Shown piece after piece: positions 41,060 to 49,252 of a DNA stretch of 64,000 bases. The notes under the pieces were generated by a model. That model had not been told where the DNA came from. It was given only the letters and a program-made list of their open reading frames with translations, and did no database searches. Origin of the DNA: Aquipuribacter sp. SD81 (GTDB lineage Bacteria > Actinomycetota > Actinomycetes > Actinomycetales > JBBAYJ01); NCBI RefSeq assembly GCF_037153975.1, contig NZ_JBBAYJ010000016.1, forward strand, positions 1 through 64,000, written 5' to 3'. The position numbers were made by a program, and so were the translations under genes. Position 1 is the stretch's first letter. The number at the start of each line of letters is the position of its first letter.

Positions 41060-43684
41060 CTACTCCTGGAGCTCGGATGTTGATACCTCGCTTGGGAGAC
41101 GCCACTCTGAGGGGTGCAGACTGAATATCGCCTTCTCGATCCCTGTGCCATAGGGCTGCACGGAGAAATCCTGCCCCTGTGCCATGAGCCAGCCGTGGGC
41201 TCGCTTCGGCACGGCGATCCATTCACCCTCGTCTGCAGTCATGCCCGAGACCCATACTCGGAGGCCCATATTCGGCGAGACCTCGAGCACCTCACCGAAA
41301 GTAGGCAGCTCAGTGGTCTCATCGTAGAAGACAGAGAGGCTTGGGGCAGGAAAGCGTTCGGTCCCTTCTGGAGCGATGGACCCGCCGAGAATGGATTTCA
41401 TCTCTTCTTGTATGCCAGCTGGCACCTGGTAGATATCCGCAACAAGAGCTTCGAGCTCCGAACAGAGACGTGACATCTCGTCGTCAGAACCGCTCTGAGC
41501 GACTCCAAGCAGTGCCTTCCCCATGTTCGCCAGTCGGTGCCATCCGTCGGCCGGTGGAAGAGGGAGAGAGTCGAAACTTCGTGGACTGAGGTTTCGTCCC
41601 CTCGAGTGCTCTCCCACCCAGCAGTTGGCCAGCGCCGAGCCGAGAAGTGCCATTAGCGCAGGAAGGCGATCCGTGGCGGGAAGGTCGCCCCAGCGATGGT
41701 CGTCTTTCGGGACAATCAGGTGGAAAGTCTCGCGGAGCACCGCGCCGGAGTCATCGAAACCAACCTTGAACCGCCATGGGTCACCTGTGGACCACCGCTT
41801 TGCAGTGACCACGAGCTTGGGTGGTTGCACGTACTTTGCCCAAGCCGGACCCGTGTTATCGAAGTCTTCGGGGAAGCGGACTGGAGTCTTTGCGATGGCC
41901 CTGCCGAAAGCTGGTAGGTCGCGGAGTGACGTCAATTCCCAATGACTCGCATCATTAGCCGTTCGGCGCGGCCGGCCGGGCTTGTGAGGGCGGCCATTAC
42001 GAACCACGGCGATATTCGCAATGGATCCGGCCGTCAAGCCTCGCTGCGTGAGGAAACTGGTGATCGGCCCCTGTAGTAGCGCATCCGCTGACTCATTTGC
42101 GTCCACCAATATCGCAGACTCGGGGGTGCCGAGTTCGTAGAATGAGGCCAAGTTCTCGGCTCGGCGCACGGTCTTGATGAGAGTTGGCCGCCGGATTGTG
42201 TGGCGTGACTTTTGCGCCACTACGACAATCGGTGCAATCGCATCGCTCACGGTCGGAAAAACCTCTGTTGGTAGATACCACAAATCCAGCAACCGGGCTT
42301 GAGCCAGCAACTCTTGGCGAGCGCTGCGATTGGACGCGGCCTCGGCCCAGCCGAGAGGCAACACGCACGCCACGTAGCCGCCCGGGCGCACAGCCTCGAG
42401 CATCCAACTCACGAAGAGGTTAGCCCTCTCGACTCTGTAGCCTTGGGCTCGAGTTTGAGACCAGGGCGGATTGCTTATAATCATGGAGGGCGCGCCAGCA
42501 TTGTCAGGCGGCATGGACAGCACGTCAGCAGTCTGTACTCGCCAACTGTTCCCCGCCGGGAGTGCGGCTAGGAGGAGCGACAATTTTGAGATCTCAACAG
42601 CAAAAGGGTCGTTGTCGAAGCCCGCCAAGTGACCAGTCACGTACTGATGCGCGGAAGCTATGTCGCTTGTGGCGCTGTCCGCGAGCAGCGCATGGCGTAG
42701 CCGCTCGGCTCCAGCCAGGAGCATAGTGCCCGACCCACACGTCGGGTCCAGGATGTGTCTCTCCGCTGGGGGGAATGATTCGACAGGTAGCGCTGCCGCC
42801 ATCTGTCTAGCTAGTCCTGGTGGGGTATAGAACGTGCCCTGGACTCGGCGCTGAGTAGGCGATACTAATGCCTCTTCGTAAACGTCACTGACCATGGCGG
42901 GCTCGAGGCCCGCAAAGGATAGAGAGGAGGCCAGTTGGTCCACGAGCGCATTGAATAGCTCGAACTCATGCGACGGCATGGCGACTGTCCAGTCAAAGTA
43001 TCCGGGGAAGCGCTGGATTGCCGCGTCAATCAGCGCACCGCCAGTCTGCGCTTCAGGGAGTATCCGCTTATCGCGGAGCATAGAGACAGCTATGGCTGCA
43101 AGGGCGAGTCGGGTTATTGACGTTGGAACGGCATCGGGCAGAAGCGATGCAGCTGACGCAACCAAGTCCTCTACCGCTGAAGTGAGTATCTCTCTGCTCT
43201 TGCGACGAGACACATGCATCAGTTCGCCTGCGTCTAACGGAAACAACGCCGCTTGACTAAGGCCGTGATCCTTGGGTCGTCGAAGTACTTCGCGGCCGTA
43301 TGCCGACCGGCGATCGCTTAACTGCCCGACCTCACCAATCGGCACTTGCTCCAGACGCTGCAATGCGTTGACGTCTGCTCGAATTGCCCACACTGAGACA
43401 TTCGAATGGTCGACAGTCAGGGCGAGGGGAGCGGCAAGCATGGTAGCCATGGAGTGGAGGAGCGACAATTCATTGCGGCGCGTGGTGTCGGAAAACTCAG
43501 CAATCAGTGTAGCGGTGGACGCGTCGTGAATCTTCGAGTCGGTGAATGCGACCACATCGGCTACCCTCTGCTCGCGAACAGATAGGTTGACGGGAAACTC
43601 GCGCTCGATATAGCTCGACGAGTAGCCCCACTGATCCAGCAGCGCGCCAAGCACTGCAACTCGTCCTTCAATGTCGCCTTGCAC
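41060..43684 (-). CDS. N6-adenine DNA methylase with restriction-like N-terminus
   Basis: An 874-residue protein. Residues 20-75 resemble the N-terminal nuclease-like domain of type I R subunits (EREFPVN...ADVVAF...LIAEFSD), but the catalytic Lys of the ExK motif is replaced (EFS). Then GTFYTPPGLA (283-292), SAM motif I DPTCGSGT (313-320) and catalytic NPPW (405-408) define a gamma-type N6-adenine methylase; the last 350 residues would be target recognition. GTG at 43684 follows GGGAG by nine bases. Its base composition is AT-richer than the chromosome. Paired with the MBL gene, it suggests a defence system. Confidence 0.82.
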   Translation of the reverse strand: MQGDIEGRVAVLGALLDQWGYSSSYIEREFPVNLSVREQRVADVVAFTDSKIHDASTATLIAEFSDTTRRNELSLLHSMATMLAAPLALTVDHSNVSVWAIRADVNALQRLEQVPIGEVGQLSDRRSAYGREVLRRPKDHGLSQAALFPLDAGELMHVSRRKSREILTSAVEDLVASAASLLPDAVPTSITRLALAAIAVSMLRDKRILPEAQTGGALIDAAIQRFPGYFDWTVAMPSHEFELFNALVDQLASSLSFAGLEPAMVSDVYEEALVSPTQRRVQGTFYTPPGLARQMAAALPVESFPPAERHILDPTCGSGTMLLAGAERLRHALLADSATSDIASAHQYVTGHLAGFDNDPFAVEISKLSLLLAALPAGNSWRVQTADVLSMPPDNAGAPSMIISNPPWSQTRAQGYRVERANLFVSWMLEAVRPGGYVACVLPLGWAEAASNRSARQELLAQARLLDLWYLPTEVFPTVSDAIAPIVVVAQKSRHTIRRPTLIKTVRRAENLASFYELGTPESAILVDANESADALLQGPITSFLTQRGLTAGSIANIAVVRNGRPHKPGRPRRTANDASHWELTSLRDLPAFGRAIAKTPVRFPEDFDNTGPAWAKYVQPPKLVVTAKRWSTGDPWRFKVGFDDSGAVLRETFHLIVPKDDHRWGDLPATDRLPALMALLGSALANCWVGEHSRGRNLSPRSFDSLPLPPADGWHRLANMGKALLGVAQSGSDDEMSRLCSELEALVADIYQVPAGIQEEMKSILGGSIAPEGTERFPAPSLSVFYDETTELPTFGEVLEVSPNMGLRVWVSGMTADEGEWIAVPKRAHGWLMAQGQDFSVQPYGTGIEKAIFSLHPSEWRLPSEVSTSELQE

Positions 43685-43984
43685 CCGACGAGTCTCCCAG
43701 TCTGCCGATGAACCACACGACACGTGAGTGGCGTGTCCCGCACTTCTCCTCGGCACACTGCCGGAGAGGCAGGACACAACCGTCAATCGCGCGCTGCATG
43801 GTCGGGAGCCGGTAGCACGGACTCTCAGTGCAGGGCTCAAAGGACCGAAGAGGGCGCACTGGTCGCTCCCCTTCCGGTGGGCAGGCGCAGGTGTGTCGCC
43901 GATGCCCGCCTGGCGGCACGCCCGCGGAAGCAGCAGTCGCTGGGAGCGCGTTCGCATCACGAAGCCCCGGATACCGTGTTGTTC
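43685..43984. other. 300-bp divergent intergenic region
   Basis: No gene seen. It separates the leftward methylase from the rightward HD gene and must hold both promoters. A hyphenated palindrome GACACG-TGAGTGG-CGTGTC at 43719-43737, 35 bases upstream of the methylase start, is a possible operator. Confidence 0.5.
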
Positions 43985-44551
43985 ATGATGCAGCCGGTCG
44001 GCGACGCACGCGAGCTCGCTGCACGATGGCTGGACGTGGCGAGCAACCGTTGGCGACATGTGCAGTCGGTGGGGCGGCGGGCAGAGCGCTTGGTCCGCGA
44101 AGCCGACAACGTCTCCTCGGCGCTCGTGCGCGCCGCGTGGCTGCATGACGTCGGCTACGCGCCCGAGCTCGCTGCCACAGGCTTCCATCCCCTAGACGGC
44201 GCTCGGTACCTAGCCGAGCAGGGCGAGAGCGACGAGGTCGTGGCCCTGGTGGCCCATCACTCGGGGGCGCGGTACGAGGCCGAAGAGCGCGGGCTGGCCC
44301 ACGAGCTCGCCGCACTGCCGAAGCCTGCCGCCGACGACCTCGACATGTTGACCTTTCTCGACCTCACCACGAGTCCTCAGGGGCGGGTTGTGACCGTCAA
44401 GGAGAGGCTGTCCGAGATCCTGTCGCGGTATGAAGCGGACGACCCCGTCTACCGAGCGGTCACGCGTTCGAGTGGCGAGTTGGTGGCCTCGGTCGAGCGT
44501 GCGCAGGCAGCCTTGCGGTCAGCCGATGTGCGGGCGGCCGCCGACCTCTAG
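43985..44551 (+). CDS. HD domain protein
   Basis: A 188-residue HD-superfamily phosphohydrolase-like protein with His25 in RHVQSVG, the HD pair His54-Asp55 in WLHDVGY, and later His and Asp residues (VAHHSG, DLDMLTFLD). Such proteins cleave phosphate esters of nucleotides. They are common cargo of actinobacterial integrative elements, beside NUDIX genes as here. Its last 33 bp overlap the 3' end of the convergent NUDIX gene. ATG 43985 or 43988. Confidence 0.8.
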   Translation: MMQPVGDARELAARWLDVASNRWRHVQSVGRRAERLVREADNVSSALVRAAWLHDVGYAPELAATGFHPLDGARYLAEQGESDEVVALVAHHSGARYEAEERGLAHELAALPKPAADDLDMLTFLDLTTSPQGRVVTVKERLSEILSRYEADDPVYRAVTRSSGELVASVERAQAALRSADVRAAADL

Positions 44552-44989
44552 CGCGTGAGCCACGCGCTGGCGCATGGACGGGTGCATGGGCAGCTCGTCG
44601 ACGCGCGAGACGTCGACCCACTCGACGGCCTTGCTTTCGCTGCTCGTTCGCGCCTGACCGCCGACGAGTTTGGCGCGGAAGCAGATGGAGAACTGCTGGC
44701 GGACCTCGCCGTCGTCGTAAGCCATGACGTGCCGGGGGTTCGTGTACGTGCCGACGATGTCGGTCACCTCGACGTCGTAGCCGGTCTCTTCCTTGACCTC
44801 GCGGACGACTGTGTCGCTGATGGACTCGCCGACCTCGTGTCCGCCGCCCGGCAGGGCCCAGAGGTCGTTGTCAGTCTTGTGGATGAGGAGGAGCCGGCCC
44901 TGCTCGTCGGTCACCGCCGCAACGACAGACGGCACGACGCTGTTCGCCGCGGGGGCGTCGGGATCGTCGATGTAGTCGACACGGGCCAT
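44519..44989 (-). CDS. NUDIX hydrolase
   Basis: A 156-residue NUDIX protein with a complete box GGGHEVGESISDTVVREVKE... and downstream EETGYDV, so a pyrophosphohydrolase of nucleoside-diphosphate derivatives. It lies between an HD gene and an XRE repressor, a combination often seen in actinomycete integrative elements. It overlaps the HD gene tail to tail by 33 bp, so the two messages are antisense there. Substrate unknown. Confidence 0.88.
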   Translation of the reverse strand: MARVDYIDDPDAPAANSVVPSVVAAVTDEQGRLLLIHKTDNDLWALPGGGHEVGESISDTVVREVKEETGYDVEVTDIVGTYTNPRHVMAYDDGEVRQQFSICFRAKLVGGQARTSSESKAVEWVDVSRVDELPMHPSMRQRVAHALEVGGRPHIG

Positions 44990-45023
44990 GGACCGAGGGT
45001 AGGGGCGGCGAGGGCTCGACCTG

Positions 45024-45785
45024 CTAATCAGCGGTCACGCCTGTTGCCTGCTCCCAGGCTCGGTCGAACGACTTCATGTACGTGGTGAAGAGCCGTCCAC
45101 CCGGCAGCCGCCGAAGGTGAAGCACCGGAGACTGGCTCGCCGCTGCGCCGTACGTGTGCGGGTTGGCCAGCAACGTCTCGTCGAAGCGGAAGATCGACGC
45201 GTACAGGGTGGTGTTGTGCTGGCGAGCCGACAGCCCGGGCGTGCCAAGGACGCTCTGCAGGTAGTTCCAGGTGAGGCGGCACCGGGCGGAGAGGAGGTCC
45301 CCGATGCGTTCCTCGGCGCCTCTGCGCTCGACTGCGTCGCCCTCGGGGTCGCCGAAGAGCAGGCGTACCTGCGCGCCGCGTCGAGCCGCTGATGTGATGC
45401 GCTCGTCGAACTCCGGGATGGCGTCATGGAGAAAGCTGCCGGCGAAGGCGAGCACGTCGATCGCCTCCGTCGCGTTGTCGATGAGTGACGCCCAGGTGTC
45501 GATGCTGACCGAGCCTCGGTTCGGGTAGAGCGCGACGAACTCCGCCTGACTGGCGGACTCGGCCCGCTGGCTCGTCGCCGTCTCCGGCCAAAGGAAGAGA
45601 TCGTCCTCGCCGAGAAGCCGGGCGACGGCGAGACGGTGCCGCTGATGCGGGACCCGACCGGCGCTTAGCCAGCGCTCGACCGTCTTGCGGTCCACGCCAA
45701 CCGCTTCGGAGACGCTCGCCAGAGACAGCCCACTCCCGGTGATGGCTGCGCGCAAACGCTCGTTGCTATCGGACCGGGACCCCAT
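45024..45785 (-). CDS. XRE family regulator with DUF5919-like C-terminus
   Basis: A 253-residue protein. An N-terminal helix-turn-helix (about 8-55, LSLASVSEAVGVDRKTVERWL) is followed by a phospholipase-D-like domain without clear HKD motifs (AIDVLAFAGSFLHDAIPEF, GAQVRLLFGDPEG), as in DUF5919 proteins. Likely the repressor that keeps the element quiet. Start ATG 45785 seems leaderless: TATAAA lies six bases upstream on the coding strand. GGGACG-type half-sites around the promoter suggest autoregulation. Divergent from the rep/xis/int operon. Confidence 0.8.
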   Translation of the reverse strand: MGSRSDSNERLRAAITGSGLSLASVSEAVGVDRKTVERWLSAGRVPHQRHRLAVARLLGEDDLFLWPETATSQRAESASQAEFVALYPNRGSVSIDTWASLIDNATEAIDVLAFAGSFLHDAIPEFDERITSAARRGAQVRLLFGDPEGDAVERRGAEERIGDLLSARCRLTWNYLQSVLGTPGLSARQHNTTLYASIFRFDETLLANPHTYGAAASQSPVLHLRRLPGGRLFTTYMKSFDRAWEQATGVTAD

Positions 45786-45786
45786 A

Positions 45787-45845
45787 GGACGTTTATAGCG
45801 CAGAAGGACGTCCCAAAGCGTCCCGCCGCGGGGTGTCGACGTCCC
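45787..45845. promoter_or_regulatory. cluster of GACGTCC half-sites at the XRE promoter
   Basis: GGACGT at 45787, the palindrome GGACGTCC at 45806-45813, GCGTCCC near 45819 and GACGTCCC at 45838-45845 crowd 59 bp upstream of the leaderless XRE start, one of them between TATAAA and the ATG. Good candidates for repressor operators controlling both directions. Confidence 0.5.
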
Positions 45846-45953
45846 ATTCTTCACCGATGTCATGGCTGTCCGGCGGTCATCGAGCAAAGCGAGAGGACCA
45901 CGGCCAGCGACGGACACATCGATCCGCGCGGGAGGCGATCGGGGGAGGCGACC

Positions 45954-46085
45954 ATGCAGCAGCCGGCGAGGGTCAGGCCCGCACTCGTGCGTCACAACCA
46001 TGACTGCGCGGCGAGGTGCCAACGCGCCACCTCAGCCGTGCGTCGCTGCGCAGGCTGCTCACGGCCTAGGAGTGCCGGAGCATGA
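45954..46085 (+). CDS. 43-residue Cys-rich small protein
   Basis: A frame of 43 residues with a strong GGGGGAGG five bases before its ATG, ending in an ATGA overlap with the next gene. Arg/Ala-rich with CxxxC and CxxC pairs (DCAARC, RCAGC), a spacing that could bind zinc. The ribosome binding site and coupling argue for a real gene at the head of the rep/xis/int operon. No homologue recognised; it could be a leader peptide instead. Confidence 0.5.
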   Translation: MQQPARVRPALVRHNHDCAARCQRATSAVRRCAGCSRPRSAGA

Positions 46086-46456
46086 GCACGACGGCCAGGG
46101 TGGCCGACGCGGCCCTGGGCGACTGCTCCGCGTGGCGAGCCCCTCGTACTCCCCCCATCGCCGCAGGTGAGCTCGACAGCGTCGAGCTGCTCCGTTTCGA
46201 GACGAGCGACGCCATCACGCTGGCCGAAGACGTGCTGGACAAGGCGCGCGCCCTGCAGACCTGGCTGCGCTCGCTCGCGGAACGGCACGCGTCGGCGGAT
46301 CTGCCGGGACCACCCATCGACGATGAGGTGCGCGCCGTGGCCGGCGCCGATCTCTCGACCGACGCCGTCGAGGGGCTCCTGCTCGCTCTCGACGAGCTGG
46401 CGGGCCGCCTTGAGGCCGAGTCGCAGCCACTCACCAACAAGGGCGGACGGTCGTGA
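46082..46456 (+). CDS. hypothetical ICE protein
   Basis: A 124-residue, acidic, largely helical protein (AEDVLDKARALQTWLRSLAERHA; AVEGLLLALDELAGRLE). AGGAG lies nine bases before ATG 46082. Coupled to the following Cys-rich gene by GTGA and to the preceding small frame by ATGA. Not recognised; its position just before the replication initiator suggests a regulatory or copy-control role. Confidence 0.6.
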   Translation: MSTTARVADAALGDCSAWRAPRTPPIAAGELDSVELLRFETSDAITLAEDVLDKARALQTWLRSLAERHASADLPGPPIDDEVRAVAGADLSTDAVEGLLLALDELAGRLEAESQPLTNKGGRS

Positions 46457-46719
46457 CGGCGCCGGTCATGGTTCCGGCGTGGCTGTACAGATGCGGCTCC
46501 TGTGGCCGACCGATCTCGACCCCGTCCCAGTGCCGTGCGTGCGGACCGCACCTCGGTGTGTCGATCGTCGGCTGCACCGAGTGTCGACGCTGCCGCACGT
46601 TCGCCACCGAGGTGGCGGATGTGGTCGCCCAGAAGCACGAGCGGGCCCGGGGGCACCGGACGTGGGTCGTGCTGGACCAGAGCCTGCTGGCGCCGTACCC
46701 GAAGGTGCCTGCATCGTGA
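46453..46719 (+). CDS. small zinc-ribbon-like ICE protein
   Basis: An 88-residue protein with CGSCG, CRAC and CTECRRC motifs in the first 50 residues: two pairs of CxxC-type knuckles, likely a zinc ribbon. The tail has helix DVVAQKHERARGH and VVLDQSLL. GTG start overlaps the preceding stop. Probably binds nucleic acid or protein in the element's replication control; function not known. Confidence 0.6.
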   Translation: MTAPVMVPAWLYRCGSCGRPISTPSQCRACGPHLGVSIVGCTECRRCRTFATEVADVVAQKHERARGHRTWVVLDQSLLAPYPKVPAS

Positions 46720-46729
46720 GGCGGCAGCC

Positions 46730-47584
46730 GTGGCCATCCGCCTGATGACAGCCGTCTGGGACGACGAGTCGCTTCCCAGAGGCGACGTGCTCCTCATGCT
46801 CGCTCTGGCTGACCACGCCAACGACGAAGGCGCCTGCTTCCCGTCGATCAACCGGCTGGCCCGTCGGACCCGCTCATCACCGAGCACCGTGCGCCGGCAC
46901 CTGAGGTCGCTTCGCGAGGCCGGCCGGGTGACCGTCGACGCACGTGAAGGGACGTCGAACGTCTACCGCATCGTGCTCCGCGGCGCGGGCTGGGCGTACG
47001 GCAACGGGGCGGCCGGCGCCCCCTGCCAGTCCGACACCCTCCTGCAGAACGATACCCCCCGCGGACTGACACCCCTGTCGCCTCGCGACCGGGGTACCCC
47101 TGCCACGGCTGTGGCAGGCCGGGGTGTCAGAGCCGTGGCACCCGAACCGTCCCGAAGCCCCAGTGGAACCGACCGGTACGCGGTCGAGCAGCCGTCCGTC
47201 GACCTCACGCCCGAGACGTCGGTTGGTGCGATCGGTGCAAGCCAAGCCCCAGGCACATCTCGGCCCCTGGCCGCGCCGGAGTCGGCCGCGTGGGCGGCGA
47301 CGAAGGCGGAGCTCGTCTCCCGGTTTCCGGACGTCGCCTGGCGGGGCTGGTCCGACCGCCACGACGCCGAAGCGGAACGCCACCTAGCTCGCCTCGGCGC
47401 CGACGTCCTCATCCGCGTCGCCGGCCGGCCGAAACGTCCAGACCTGTCGCTCGCCTGGCTGAAGCGCTGGGAGCACGAGCCGGCGACCAGAGCCTCGCGA
47501 CCGACGCAGCGCTGCCTGGACCACCACGTCACCCACCACGGCACCTGCCCGGGTTGCCGCGCCGACCAGCTAGCCGCTCGATGA
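46730..47584 (+). CDS. helix-turn-helix replication-initiator-like protein
   Basis: A 284-residue protein. The N-terminus contains a winged helix like those of plasmid initiators and helix_turn_helix_36 proteins (LMLALADHANDEGACFPSINRLARRT...STVRRHLRSLREAGRVTV). A low-complexity Pro/Ala linker follows, then a C-terminal motif ending HHVTHHGTCPGCRAD. It lies directly before excisionase and integrase, the place of Rep in actinomycete integrative elements. GTG 46730 (after GAGGCGG) or ATG 46745 may be the start. Confidence 0.65.
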   Translation: MAIRLMTAVWDDESLPRGDVLLMLALADHANDEGACFPSINRLARRTRSSPSTVRRHLRSLREAGRVTVDAREGTSNVYRIVLRGAGWAYGNGAAGAPCQSDTLLQNDTPRGLTPLSPRDRGTPATAVAGRGVRAVAPEPSRSPSGTDRYAVEQPSVDLTPETSVGAIGASQAPGTSRPLAAPESAAWAATKAELVSRFPDVAWRGWSDRHDAEAERHLARLGADVLIRVAGRPKRPDLSLAWLKRWEHEPATRASRPTQRCLDHHVTHHGTCPGCRADQLAAR

Positions 47585-47613
47585 CCGCGCATGCGGCCAC
47601 GGAAGGACGACCC

Positions 47614-47796
47614 ATGAGCCGAACCACGCACCTGTCCATCGCCGATGTGTGCGCCGAGCTCGGCGTGTCGCGCTCGACCTACTACGACTGGCGCGCGAAG
47701 GGGCGCGGTCCTCGCTCGCTCAAGCTGCCGAACGGTGAGATCCGCATCCGCCGCCACGACTTCGAGCAGTGGCTCGCCAGCTGCGATGAGTCGTGA
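47614..47796 (+). CDS. xis: excisionase (AlpA/MerR-like helix-turn-helix)
   Basis: A 60-residue DNA-binding protein: LSIADVCAELGVSRSTYYDWRAKGRGPRSLKL then EIRIRRHDFEQWL, the standard helix_turn_helix_17 excisionase layout. GGAAGGA lies seven bases before ATG 47614. Its stop overlaps the integrase start (GTGA), as in many actinomycete elements. It should bend attachment-site DNA to favour excision. Confidence 0.88.
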   Translation: MSRTTHLSIADVCAELGVSRSTYYDWRAKGRGPRSLKLPNGEIRIRRHDFEQWLASCDES

Positions 47797-49178
47797 TGTC
47801 TGGCATTGAGGGTGACGAGTCCGTCGTCGCGTACGACGTCCGCGTCTTCTCCATCTCGCGCGTCAAGGGCAAGACGGTGACGACGTACAGGCTCCGTTGG
47901 GAGGTCGGCAATCGGCGGCACTCACGGTCGTTCTCGACCAGGGCGCTCGCCGACAGCACGCGTTCCATGCTCGTCGCGGCGAGCAAGAAGGGGGACCCGT
48001 TCGACGTCGAGACCGGGCTTCCGCAGGCGCAGGTCGCCAGAGAGCTGAGCCTCACCTGGTGGGCGTGGTCGTTGACGTACGTCGACCTGAAGTGGCCGGC
48101 CCTTGCGCCCATCTCTCGCCGCTCCCTCGCGGAGGCGTTGGTCGACATCACGTTGCACCTCAGCCGCTCGACGCCGGACCGTCCTCCGACGACTAACCTT
48201 CGCCAGGCGATGTTCGCGTGGGCCTACCACTCGCAGAACCGAGAGGCGGGGGAGGTGCCTGCGGAACTCGGCATGGCGGTGCGGTGGCTGGAGCGCACGT
48301 CGCCCGCCATGGCGGTTCTCGAGGAGCCCTCAACGGTCCGTGAACTGCTGCAGGCGCTGGCGCGCCGGCAGGACGGCCGGCCCGCCGCCGCCACGACAGT
48401 GGCGCGGAAGCGCGCCATCCTGAACAACGCCCTCGAGGTCGCGGTGGAGCACCGGCGCCTCAGCAGCAACCCGCTTACGAAGACGAGCTGGAAGGCGCCT
48501 CGGGTGGACGACACGATCGACGCTCGGTCGGTGCTCAGCCCACAGCAGGCCCGCGCACTGCTCGACGCGGTCGACGCTCAGGGGCCGCGGGGGCGTCGCC
48601 TGACCGCGTTCTTCGCCCTCATGTACTACGCGGCCCTACGGCCCAGCGAAGCAACGGCGTTGACCGTCGACGACCTTGAGCTGCCGGAGAGCGGCTGGGG
48701 ACGACTGCACCTCTCGCGGAGCGACGCGGAGGTCTCCGGCAGGTGGTCCGACTCTGGGCAGCGGTCGAGCCGCCCGCTGAAGCACCGCGCGCAGGGTCAC
48801 GTGCGGCTCGTACCGCTCGCCCCGCAGCTCGTCGAACACCTGCGCAACCACGTCGAGGAGTTCCACGTCCGGCCGGGTCAGAGGCTCTTCCGCGGGCCGC
48901 ACGGCGGCACGGTCAACGCCAAGACCTACACCGACGTGTGGCAGCGAGCGAGACGTGCCGCCCTGACGCCAACCGAGCAGGCAGGTTCGCTCGCCCGGCG
49001 CCCGTACGACCTCCGCCACACCGCGGTGTCGACGTGGCTCGCTGCCGGCGTCGACTCCGCCCAGGTTGCCGCGTGGGCCGGCCACAGCGTCGCCGTGTTG
49101 CACCGGGTGTACGCGCACGTCGTCGAAGGGCGGTCGGACATCGCTCGGCTGCGCATCGAGGCGATGCTCAAGGAGTAG
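47793..49178 (+). CDS. int: tyrosine-family site-specific integrase
   Basis: A 461-residue tyrosine recombinase. An N-terminal arm-type DNA-binding region and SAM-like core-binding domain precede the catalytic domain with Arg283 (ALRPSE), Arg408 in PYDLRHT (the usual first His of HxxR is Tyr405), His431 (AGHS) and nucleophile Tyr440 (RVYAHV). It is the integration and excision enzyme of this element. GTG 47793 is followed at once by ATG 47796; either may start. The 74 bp downstream shows no tRNA-like attachment sequence, which is unusual. Confidence 0.92.
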   Translation: MMSGIEGDESVVAYDVRVFSISRVKGKTVTTYRLRWEVGNRRHSRSFSTRALADSTRSMLVAASKKGDPFDVETGLPQAQVARELSLTWWAWSLTYVDLKWPALAPISRRSLAEALVDITLHLSRSTPDRPPTTNLRQAMFAWAYHSQNREAGEVPAELGMAVRWLERTSPAMAVLEEPSTVRELLQALARRQDGRPAAATTVARKRAILNNALEVAVEHRRLSSNPLTKTSWKAPRVDDTIDARSVLSPQQARALLDAVDAQGPRGRRLTAFFALMYYAALRPSEATALTVDDLELPESGWGRLHLSRSDAEVSGRWSDSGQRSSRPLKHRAQGHVRLVPLAPQLVEHLRNHVEEFHVRPGQRLFRGPHGGTVNAKTYTDVWQRARRAALTPTEQAGSLARRPYDLRHTAVSTWLAAGVDSAQVAAWAGHSVAVLHRVYAHVVEGRSDIARLRIEAMLKE

Positions 49179-49252
49179 GCCGGGCCGTTCGGTTGCCTTA
49201 GAGCTGCGCCGAATACGACCGGCCCCGCGCAGCGCCTTGCGGTCGAACGCCC

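Noticed and set aside
49179-49252. Attachment site directly behind the integrase
   Set aside because: The 74 bp contain no tRNA fragment and no sequence matching the tRNA-Ser 3' end.
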